Shown here piece by piece: positions 55,240 to 62,139 of a DNA stretch of 64,000 bases. Made by a program: the position numbers and the translations under genes. Position 1 is the first letter of the stretch, and each line of letters starts with the position of its first letter. Source of the stretch: Hypericibacter sp963696655. Its GTDB lineage: Bacteria; Pseudomonadota; Alphaproteobacteria; Dongiales; Dongiaceae. The notes under the pieces are model-generated. The model was not told the DNA's origin. It saw only the letters and a list, made by a program, of their open reading frames with translations, and searched no databases. Location of the stretch: positions 5,266 through 69,265 of the forward strand of contig CAVOLB010000089.1 in NCBI GenBank assembly GCA_963696655.1, in the 5' to 3' direction.

Positions 55240-55560
55240 GTCGGGAAACCGACTATGGCGATAAACGCGTTATGGAATAAGCGTTGCGGACCCGGGGGCG
55301 GTACCCGGCGCCTCCACCAATTCGCCGCTTCCGAGATCGTCCCTTGCGGGACCTTCCGGAGCGGCTCCATGGGGGCGAAATAGGATCGACGCGCGTGGTA
55401 AAGCTAACGTTTTTGCCCGGCATGGTTCCGCCGTTATCGGGCCAACACAGAAGTGCCAACGACAACACTCGTCTGGCTCTCGCTGCCTAACAACTAGGTA
55501 AGCGCGGTTCGGGGGGCACCGGGCAACAGAAGCCCCCCACTTGGCTCAAGCTGCCGGTCT
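55240..55560 (+). ncRNA. ssrA: Two-piece (circularly permuted) tmRNA
   Basis: The acceptor part comes first and ends CGCCTCCACCA at 55319, with a T-arm CCGGG-GGCGGTA-CCCGG. After a 51-base spacer the coding part starts GGGGGCGAAATAGGATCGAC at 55371; its GGGGGCG pairs with CGCCUCC (one G-U) to rebuild the Ala acceptor stem. The tag reads ANDNTRLALAA followed by TAA (55455-55490), a normal Ala-start, LAA-end degradation tag. A GGGGGGC/GCCCCCC hairpin follows at 55511-55538. The order acceptor-spacer-coding is the alphaproteobacterial permuted gene. It rescues stalled ribosomes. Outer ends are approximate. Confidence 0.93.
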
Positions 55561-55616
55561 GGATAAGACAAGAAGCAGCGACGTGACTGATGGGATTGAG
55601 GGGGACGACGGCGAGC

Positions 55617-56120
55617 ATGGCCGAAGATTTCTTGCGTTACGAGGAAATGGTCGAGACGGCGCTGCGCGATGTCGTGCGGCGGTCCCTGGCGCTGGTCGCG
55701 GAACGCGGCCTGCCGGGCGCGCATCATTTCTACATCACCTTCCGCACCGACCGTCCGGACGTGCTCATCCCGACCCGGCTGCGCCAGCAATATCCCAAGG
55801 AGATGACGATCGTCGTCCAGCACCAGTTCTGGGGGCTGGAGGTCGATCGCGAGACCCTGCGCATCACCCTGAGCTTCAACAATCAGCAGGAGCGGCTGGT
55901 CATCCCCTTCGCGGCCTTGACCGCCTTCGCCGACCCCTCCTGCAAGTTCGGCCTGCAGTTCGAGGCGCGCCCCGGCAACGGCAACGAGGCCTCGGCCGAG
56001 CGCAGCATCGCCCCGCAGCCGCGAGCGGGCGTCCCGGCACCTGCCCCGGGTCCGGCCTCGGCCCCGGCCGATGCCAAGGGCGCCGAAGTGGTGACGCTCG
56101 ACGCCTTCCGCAAAAAGTAA
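55617..56120 (+). CDS. sspB: SspB, ClpXP adaptor for ssrA-tagged proteins (alpha type)
   Basis: A 167-residue protein of the alphaproteobacterial SspB family. The folded domain (about 1-115) has DFLRYEEMVETALRDVVRRSLALV, HHFYITFRTDRPDVLIP, MTIVVQHQFWGLEVDRETLRITLSF and VIPFAALTAFADPSCKFGLQFE. A flexible Pro/Ala linker leads to the ClpX-binding tail VVTLDAFRKK. The adaptor holds the ssrA tag and hands it to ClpXP. It directly follows ssrA, so tag and adaptor genes are neighbours. ATG 55617 is preferred over 55590 by comparison with the domain start. Confidence 0.9.
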   Translation: MAEDFLRYEEMVETALRDVVRRSLALVAERGLPGAHHFYITFRTDRPDVLIPTRLRQQYPKEMTIVVQHQFWGLEVDRETLRITLSFNNQQERLVIPFAALTAFADPSCKFGLQFEARPGNGNEASAERSIAPQPRAGVPAPAPGPASAPADAKGAEVVTLDAFRKK

Positions 56121-56138
56121 GCGGCCGCCGCACCCCGC

Positions 56139-57197
56139 TTGTCCGAAACGAGCAACGCTGCCCTCCCCGCTTCCGATCCGGCCGTCTGCGTCATCATCGT
56201 CGCCTTCAATGCGGGCGCCTATCTGGCCCGTTGCATCGATGCCCTGCGCCGCCAAAGCTGGACCGATTTCGAGACGATCATTGTCGATAACGGCTCGACC
56301 GATGGCGCCGTGCTGGGCCTCGGCGCTCTGTCGGTGCCGTTCCGCGTCCTCGCCACCGGCAGGAATCTGGGGTTCGCCGCCGCCAACAATCGCGGTGCCG
56401 CCGCCACGGGCGCGCCCTGGATCGCGCTGCTCAATCCCGACGCGGTCGCGGCCCCCGACTGGCTCGAACGCCTCATGGCCGCGACGCGGGCCCATCCCGA
56501 CATCGCCATGTTCGGCTCCACCCAGATCCAGCTCGACGACGAAACGCGCTGGGACGGGCTGGGCGATGTCTATCATGCGAGCGGGATCGTCTGGCGCGGC
56601 GGCTTCGGCCAGGCGGTGACGGATCCCGCGCCGGGCGGCGAGGTCTTCAGCCCCTGCGCCGCGGCGGCCCTCTATCGGCATGAGGATTTCCGCGCGGCTG
56701 GCGGCTTCGACGAGCGCTTCTTCTGCTATGTCGAGGATATCGACCTCGCCTTTCGCCTGCGGCTTCAGGGCCAGCGCGCGCTCCAGGTCGCCGACGCGGT
56801 GGTGCATCATGCGGGCTCAGCCACCACCGGCCGCAGCAGCGATTTCACCCTGTTCCATGGCTGGCGCAACCGCAGCTGGGTCTTCGTCAAGAACATGCCG
56901 GGACCCTTGTTCTGGCCGCTGCTGCCATTGCATCTCGCCGCGCTCGCCTTGCTCCTGCTGCTCAGCCTGAGGCCCGGCAGCCGCGAAAAACTGGCGCCCT
57001 GCTGGCGCGGCCTGAAGGCCGCCCTCGCCGGCCTCGGACCGATCTGGCGCAGCCGGCAGGAGATCCAGCGCCAACGGCGCGCCTCGCCCTGGGCCATCGC
57101 GGCCGCCTTCAGCTGGTCGCCGTTCGCGCTGCTCGGGCGGCGCCCGGTGCTCCGGCCGCTGCGCCCCGCCGCCCGCCGATCCCAGGCTCGCCAATGA
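56139..57197 (+). CDS. Family 2 glycosyltransferase (rhamnosyltransferase-like)
   Basis: A 352-residue GT-A-fold enzyme. VCVIIVAFNAGAYLARCIDAL and IIVDNGSTDGA form the nucleotide-sugar site; LGFAAANNRGA and LLNPDAVAAPDWLE follow; FFCYVEDIDLAFRLRLQGQ is the typical ED-motif of this GT2 branch. A hydrophobic stretch near 255-280 may attach it to the membrane. It probably adds a sugar to a surface glycan. The start is TTG at 56139 with no good ribosome site. It overlaps the next glycosyltransferase gene by 4 bases. Confidence 0.85.
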   Translation: MSETSNAALPASDPAVCVIIVAFNAGAYLARCIDALRRQSWTDFETIIVDNGSTDGAVLGLGALSVPFRVLATGRNLGFAAANNRGAAATGAPWIALLNPDAVAAPDWLERLMAATRAHPDIAMFGSTQIQLDDETRWDGLGDVYHASGIVWRGGFGQAVTDPAPGGEVFSPCAAAALYRHEDFRAAGGFDERFFCYVEDIDLAFRLRLQGQRALQVADAVVHHAGSATTGRSSDFTLFHGWRNRSWVFVKNMPGPLFWPLLPLHLAALALLLLLSLRPGSREKLAPCWRGLKAALAGLGPIWRSRQEIQRQRRASPWAIAAAFSWSPFALLGRRPVLRPLRPAARRSQARQ

Positions 57198-58051
57198 GCG
57201 AGCCCCCGGTCAGCGCGATTCTGGTGAGCTATCACTCGGGCCCCGTGCTGTGGCGCGCGCTCGACGCGCTGGCGGGCCAAACGGGCTTGCGCGAGATCCT
57301 GCTGCTGGACAACGGCAACCCACCCGGCGTTCGCGCCGAGCTCGACCGGCGCGCGGCGGCCGGAGCGATTCGTCTCATCCGCAGCGAGCGGAATCTGGGC
57401 TTCGCCGCCGGCTGCAATCGCGCCGCCGCCGCCGCTCGAGGCGAGCTCCTGCTGTTCCTCAATCCCGACGCCGTTCTGATGGCGGGCGGCATCCCCGGCA
57501 TGCTGGGCGCCATGCAAGGCAAGCCGGGGCCCTGGATCGCCGGCGCGCGGCTTGTCGGCGCGGACGGGGTCGAGCGGCGCGGCGGCCGGCGCGGTGAGCT
57601 GACGCCCTTGAGCGCGCTGGGCGACGCGCTGGGATTCGCCAGCTTCAACCGTCACCGGCAGCCGCTGCCACCGGGCCCGGTCGAGCTGCCGACGGTCAGC
57701 GGCGCCTGTCTCCTGATCCCGGCCGCCGACTTCCGCGCGCTCGGCGGATTCGACGAGGGCTATTTCCTGCATGTCGAGGATATCGATCTCTGCTGGCGGC
57801 TGCGCGAGCGCGGCGGCAAGGTCTGGTTCCTGCCGCGGATCGCGGTGGAGCATGAAGGCGGCTCGTCGGACGCGGCGTCCCTGACGGTCGAGCGTCACAA
57901 GCTGGCGAGTTTCCGGATTTATTTTCGCCGCTATTATGGCGGCAGGGCCGACGCGGCGATCGTCATGGCGCTGATCGCGGCACGACACGCGCTGCGCGCG
58001 CCCTTTCTCTGGCTTTCGGATCGACATCGAATTCGTGACAAGGACGCATGA
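57194..58051 (+). CDS. Family 2 glycosyltransferase
   Basis: A 285-residue GT2 enzyme, related to its neighbour: SAILVSYHSGPVLWRALDAL, ILLLDNGNPPG, RNLGFAAGCNRAAAAARGELLLFLNPDA and GYFLHVEDIDLCWRLRERGG. No membrane segment is obvious. The two enzymes likely act in sequence on one surface glycan (inferred from the ATGA overlap). It overlaps the TfoX-like gene by 4 bases. Confidence 0.87.
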   Translation: MSEPPVSAILVSYHSGPVLWRALDALAGQTGLREILLLDNGNPPGVRAELDRRAAAGAIRLIRSERNLGFAAGCNRAAAAARGELLLFLNPDAVLMAGGIPGMLGAMQGKPGPWIAGARLVGADGVERRGGRRGELTPLSALGDALGFASFNRHRQPLPPGPVELPTVSGACLLIPAADFRALGGFDEGYFLHVEDIDLCWRLRERGGKVWFLPRIAVEHEGGSSDAASLTVERHKLASFRIYFRRYYGGRADAAIVMALIAARHALRAPFLWLSDRHRIRDKDA

Positions 58052-58431
58052 GCAGCGGCTACGGCACCTATCTCCTCGACGAGCTCGCATCCCTGGGCCA
58101 GGTCAGCCTGCGCCGCATGTTCGGCGGGGCGGGCCTGTTCCTCGACGGGCTGATGATCGGGATCCTGGACGAGGATGTGCTCTATCTGAAGGTCGACGCG
58201 CGCAACCGGCCCGACTTCGAAGCCGCCGGCTCCGAGCCCTTCACCTATGCGCGGATGGGACGGGAGGTGGCGCTGTCCTTCTGGCGGCTGCCCGACGAGA
58301 TCATCGAGGATGGCGAGGAATTGCGCGCCTGGGCGCTCAAATCCCGGGCCGCCGCGATCGCCACGGGGAAAGCGAAGGCGCCGCGTCCGAAGGCGGCCGC
58401 GAAGAAGAAAGCGACGCGCGGCAGGCGATAA
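58048..58431 (+). CDS. TfoX/Sxy N-terminal-domain protein
   Basis: A 127-residue protein whose first 95 residues match the TfoX_N domain: YLLDELASLGQVSLRRMFGGAGLFLDGLMIGILDEDVLYLKVD and FTYARMGREVALSFWRLPDEIIED. The last 25 residues are Lys/Arg/Ala-rich (KAPRPKAAAKKKATRGRR), which suggests nucleic-acid binding. Sxy/TfoX regulates competence in gammaproteobacteria; single N-domain proteins elsewhere have no assigned role. It is the last gene of a 4-base-overlap chain. Confidence 0.82.
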   Translation: MSSGYGTYLLDELASLGQVSLRRMFGGAGLFLDGLMIGILDEDVLYLKVDARNRPDFEAAGSEPFTYARMGREVALSFWRLPDEIIEDGEELRAWALKSRAAAIATGKAKAPRPKAAAKKKATRGRR

Positions 58432-58440
58432 CCAAACTGT

Positions 58441-58590
58441 TATCCCCTCCCCCTTGATGGGGGAGGGTAAGGGAGGGGGTGGAGCGAAGATCGCGACCTT
58501 CGATCACCCCCCTTCCTAACCTTCCCCCGCCCGCCGGCTTCGCCGGCAAACTTGAAGAGTCGCGAGCGAAGCTCGCCTGGGGGGAAGGGA
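58441..58590. repeat. Dispersed double-hairpin repeat, copy D with enlarged loop
   Basis: First hairpin CCCCTCCCCC-TTGAT-GGGGGAGGG, AAGGGAGGGGG tract, a changed centre and the CCCCCTTCCTAACC tract shared with copies A and C. The second hairpin arms CCTTCCCCC and GGGGGAAGG are kept but are about 50 bases apart; the loop contains nested hairpins GCCGGC-TTC-GCCGGC and CGAGC-GAA-GCTCG. It lies between the TfoX-like gene and fumC. Confidence 0.65.
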
Positions 58591-58694
58591 TTATGAGCGC
58601 CTTCTTTTCCCTAACCCCGATTGCCGCTAGAAGAGTGCCGGCATGGAGACGGCCCGGGCCCGGTCCCGCCGAGAATTCTTTCAAGGAGCGACGC

Positions 58695-60089
58695 ATGACG
58701 ACCAAGACCCGCATGGAAAGCGATTCGATGGGCAATGTGGCGGTGCCCGACGACCGGCTGTGGGGGGCTCAGACCCAGCGCTCGCTCGAGAATTTCCGCA
58801 TCGGCGGCCAGCGCATGCCGACCCTGCTGATTCATGCCTATGGGCTGCTGAAGCAGGCGGCGGCGCAGGCCAACATGAAGCTCGGCAAGCTCGACAAGAA
58901 GCTCGGCAGGGCCATCGTCGAGGCCGCCGGCGAGGTCGCCGGCGGCAAGCTCGACGATCATTTCCCGCTGGTGGTCTGGCAGACCGGCTCCGGGACCCAG
59001 ACCAACATGAATGCCAACGAGGTCATCGCCAACCGCGCCAATGAGATGCTGGGCGGCAAGCGCGGCGACAAGAAGCCGATCCATCCGAACGACCAGGTCA
59101 ATTACGGCCAGTCCTCGAACGACAGCTTCCCGACCGCGATGCATATCGCCGCCGCGCGCCAGGTCCAGGACGCGGTGCTGCCGGCGCTCGATCATCTCGC
59201 CGGCGCGCTCGAAGCCAAGTCCAAGGAATTCGCCAAGATCATCAAGATCGGCCGCACCCATCTCCAGGATGCGACACCGGTGACGCTCGGCCAGGAATTC
59301 GGCGGCTATGCGCAGCAGATCCGCAACGGCATCGACCGGGTGAAGGCCTGCCTGCCCCGCGTCTACCAGGTGGCGCAGGGCGGCACCGCGGTCGGCACCG
59401 GCCTCAACGCGGCGAAGGGCTTCGACAAGGCCTTCGTCGAGGAGCTCAAGACGCTGACCGGGCTGCCCTTCACCTCGGCGAAGAACAAGTTCGAGGCCCT
59501 GGCGGCGCATGACGCGCTGGTCGAGCTCTCCGGCGCCTACAACGTGCTGGCCTGCTCGCTGATGAAGATCGCGAACGACATACGGCTGCTGGGCTCGGGT
59601 CCCCGCTCCGGCATCGGCGAGATCCATCTGCCGGAGAACGAGCCCGGCTCATCGATCATGCCGGGCAAGGTCAACCCGACCCAGGCCGAGGCGCTCACCA
59701 TGGTCGCCTGCCAGGTGATGGGCAACAATGTCGCCATCACGGTCGCGGGCAGCAACGGCCATCTCGAGCTCAACGTGTTCAAGCCGGTCATCATCCACAA
59801 TCTGCTGCAGTCCGGTCAGTTGATCGCCGATGCCTGCCGCAGCTTCGCCGACAATTGCGTGGTCGGCATCACCGCCAACAAGGCCCGCATCCAGCAGCAG
59901 CTCGAGCAGTCGCTGATGCTGGTGACGGCGCTCAACCCGCATATCGGCTACGACAACGCGGCCAAGGTCGCGAAGAAGGCCCATGCCGAAGGCACCAGCC
60001 TGCGCGAGGCCGTCGTCGCGCTGAAGCTCCTGACCGGCGAGCAGTTCGACAAGATCCTGCGACCGCAGGACATGCTGGGACCGCGCTGA
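58695..60089 (+). CDS. fumC: Fumarate hydratase, class II
   Basis: A 464-residue TCA-cycle enzyme that interconverts fumarate and malate without an iron-sulphur cluster. Motifs: QTGSGTQTNMNANEVIANRA, GRTHLQDATPVTLGQE with catalytic His, and the lyase signature GSSIMPGKVNPTQAE with the catalytic Ser. Length and motifs are normal. The ATG at 58695 follows AAGGAG. It is followed 16 bases later by the ribbon-helix-helix gene. Confidence 0.96.
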   Translation: MTTKTRMESDSMGNVAVPDDRLWGAQTQRSLENFRIGGQRMPTLLIHAYGLLKQAAAQANMKLGKLDKKLGRAIVEAAGEVAGGKLDDHFPLVVWQTGSGTQTNMNANEVIANRANEMLGGKRGDKKPIHPNDQVNYGQSSNDSFPTAMHIAAARQVQDAVLPALDHLAGALEAKSKEFAKIIKIGRTHLQDATPVTLGQEFGGYAQQIRNGIDRVKACLPRVYQVAQGGTAVGTGLNAAKGFDKAFVEELKTLTGLPFTSAKNKFEALAAHDALVELSGAYNVLACSLMKIANDIRLLGSGPRSGIGEIHLPENEPGSSIMPGKVNPTQAEALTMVACQVMGNNVAITVAGSNGHLELNVFKPVIIHNLLQSGQLIADACRSFADNCVVGITANKARIQQQLEQSLMLVTALNPHIGYDNAAKVAKKAHAEGTSLREAVVALKLLTGEQFDKILRPQDMLGPR

Positions 60090-60105
60090 GACCGGCCGGC
60101 GCGCC

Positions 60106-60363
60106 ATGGCCTTGGGCGGCGGCGATCCGGCGGGCAGCACGCTGCGCAAGCATTCGATCACCATCGCCGGCCATCGCACCAGCCTGTCCCTGGAGGACGC
60201 CTTCTGGCATCGCCTGCAGGCGATCGCGGCCAGACGCGGCCTGTCGGTGGGCGCGCTGATCGAAGCGATCAATTCCGCACGCGCGGAACGCGGCGAGCCC
60301 GCCGGCAATCTCTCGAGCGCGGTGCGCGTCTTCGTGCTCGAGCAGAGCGCGCCCGGCCCCTAG
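60106..60363 (+). CDS. Ribbon-helix-helix domain protein
   Basis: An 85-residue protein of the RHH_4 type: KHSITIAGHRTSLSLEDAFWHRLQAIAARRGLSVGALIEAI is the beta-strand plus two helices, followed by an SSAVRVFVLEQ end. In alphaproteobacteria it commonly follows fumC. Likely DNA-binding; target unknown. Its stop overlaps the convergent copper-oxidase stop by 4 bases. Confidence 0.85.
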   Translation: MALGGGDPAGSTLRKHSITIAGHRTSLSLEDAFWHRLQAIAARRGLSVGALIEAINSARAERGEPAGNLSSAVRVFVLEQSAPGP

Positions 60364-61796
60364 GTCACGCCCTCATAGGCCAGCGTGGTCATCATGCCCG
60401 CCACCATGTGGTAGAGCAGATGGCAGTGGAAGGCCCAGTGGCCGGGATTGTTCGCGTCGAAGGCGATCGTGACCGTCTTGCCCGGCGGCACCAGCACGGT
60501 GTCGCGAAGCGCCCCCGCCATGCGCTGGCCGTCGATCGCGACGACCTGGAAGCTGTGGCCATGCAGATGCATCGGATGCGCCATCATGGTCCGGTTGACC
60601 ATGGCGATCTCGATCCGCTCGCCGGCCTTGGCCGGCAAGGGCCCCGGCCCGCTCGAGGCCTCGAGCCCCCAGCGATAGCCGGCCATGCCGCCGGTCAGAG
60701 CCAGCGTCAGGGCGCGATCGACCGGACGCGGCGCCAGCGGTTCCAGGCTCCGCAGGTTCCGTTCGAGCGCGAGGTCGAGACGGGGCCCCGCCGAATCGCC
60801 CTGCGATGAAATCGCCCTGACCGCAGCGCCCGGCGGACAGAGCAGGATGCCGGTGCGCTGGGGCGCGCCCTCCCGCAGGGCCAGGATCGGCACCGCGGCG
60901 CCGTCCGTCGGCAGGGTCAGGCGGATATCGAGACGCTGCGCGATCGCGATCGGAAAGCGCCGTCCGGTGACGGGGACGATCGGGATTCCATCGACGGCGA
61001 TCAGGCTGCCGTCGAGGGAGCCCAGATCGACCGTAAAGCCGGTCGCGGCCGCCGCATTGATGATACGCAGGTGCACCCGCCCGCCACGCTCGACCACGAC
61101 CTGCTCCGGATCGTCCAGGGTCCGGTCGTTGGCGAGATAAGCGTCAAACTCGACGTCGTTGGCGTCCATCGCCATGCCGCCGCCCGACATCGTCATCCCG
61201 TCCATCATGGCGCCGCTCATGCCCGGCATGGTCATGTCATGGCCGCTCATGGCAGGCGATGCTTTCAGCGTGGCCAGGATCTCGTCGGGCGCGCGAAAGG
61301 AAAAATCATGCAGCATCACCACGACGTCCTGCTCGTCGTGCGGCGAAGCCTCTTCGACGATCAAAGGCGCCGCCAGGAGCAGCTGCTCCTGCAGGCCTTC
61401 ATGCGAATGCATCCAGAAGCTGCCGGCACGCGTCAGGGGAAAGCGATAATCCTGCGATGCGCCGGGCGGCAGCGGATCCTGCGACACGCCGGACACGCCA
61501 TCCTGCCGCCAGGGCGGCGTCAAGCCATGCCAATGAACCGAGGTCGGCACGGTCAGGGCGTTCTCGAGGCGCACGGCGAAATCCTCGCCGACTTTCGCGA
61601 TCAGGCCCGGACGTCCGTCGCGCTGGCCAAGCCCGAAGACGGTTGCCGCGCGACCGTCGATCTCGAGCTGGCGTGTCTCGGCGCGGAGGGTGACGAGATC
61701 GCCGCCCGCCGCCCGGGATGGCGCCAGGGGCAGAATCGTCCCCAGCGCGGCCATGCCCGTGCCGCGGAGAAAATCGCGCCGTGAAACTGGGAACAT
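60360..61796 (-). CDS. TAT-exported multicopper oxidase (CopA-like)
   Basis: A 478-residue three-cupredoxin-domain oxidase with a twin-arginine signal, SRRDFLRGTGMAALG. Copper ligands: HWHGL and FWMHSHEG near the start, HPMHLHGHSF and HCHLLYHMVAGMM near the end, the last giving type-1 Cys-His-Met ligation. A Met-rich loop (MTMPGMSGAMMDGMTMSGG, about residues 215-235) resembles the Cu(I)-oxidising insert of CueO/CopA. It probably oxidises Cu(I) in the periplasm to protect against copper. It is 17 bases from the CopZ-like gene. Confidence 0.9.
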   Translation of the reverse strand: MFPVSRRDFLRGTGMAALGTILPLAPSRAAGGDLVTLRAETRQLEIDGRAATVFGLGQRDGRPGLIAKVGEDFAVRLENALTVPTSVHWHGLTPPWRQDGVSGVSQDPLPPGASQDYRFPLTRAGSFWMHSHEGLQEQLLLAAPLIVEEASPHDEQDVVVMLHDFSFRAPDEILATLKASPAMSGHDMTMPGMSGAMMDGMTMSGGGMAMDANDVEFDAYLANDRTLDDPEQVVVERGGRVHLRIINAAAATGFTVDLGSLDGSLIAVDGIPIVPVTGRRFPIAIAQRLDIRLTLPTDGAAVPILALREGAPQRTGILLCPPGAAVRAISSQGDSAGPRLDLALERNLRSLEPLAPRPVDRALTLALTGGMAGYRWGLEASSGPGPLPAKAGERIEIAMVNRTMMAHPMHLHGHSFQVVAIDGQRMAGALRDTVLVPPGKTVTIAFDANNPGHWAFHCHLLYHMVAGMMTTLAYEGVT

Positions 61797-61813
61797 GCCG
61801 CCGAGCCGGCCGC

Positions 61814-62011
61814 TCAGATGACAGCCGCGTCGTAGCCCGCGGCCTTCATCGCCGCCAGCGCCGAGGCCGGGTCGAGATCGGCCGCGAGCGACACCTCGCC
61901 ACGGTCCAGATCGACCGTGATGGCGCTTTCCGGCGCCAGCCGCGACAGCGCATGGCGGACGGTGCCGGCGCAATGGCCGCAACTCATGCCCTCGACTTTG
62001 AATCTCAACAT
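61814..62011 (-). CDS. CopZ-like heavy-metal-binding protein
   Basis: A 65-residue HMA-domain protein with the metal site GMSCGHCAGTVR in the first loop and the usual beta-alpha-beta-beta-alpha-beta length. It should bind Cu(I) through the two Cys in the cytoplasm and deliver it to an exporter. GGAG lies before the ATG at 62011. It is co-directional with the copper oxidase gene, which follows after 17 bases. Confidence 0.9.
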   Translation of the reverse strand: MLRFKVEGMSCGHCAGTVRHALSRLAPESAITVDLDRGEVSLAADLDPASALAAMKAAGYDAAVI

Positions 62012-62139
62012 GGTCCTCGCTCCTTCCCGGATGATCGATGGCTCCGAGATGGGGCTTCCCCCTGGGGCAAGGTCAAGACTCCGCCATGAAAAAGGGGCCG
62101 GCATGGCGCCGGCCCCCGACCTCGGCCTAGATCGAACGG

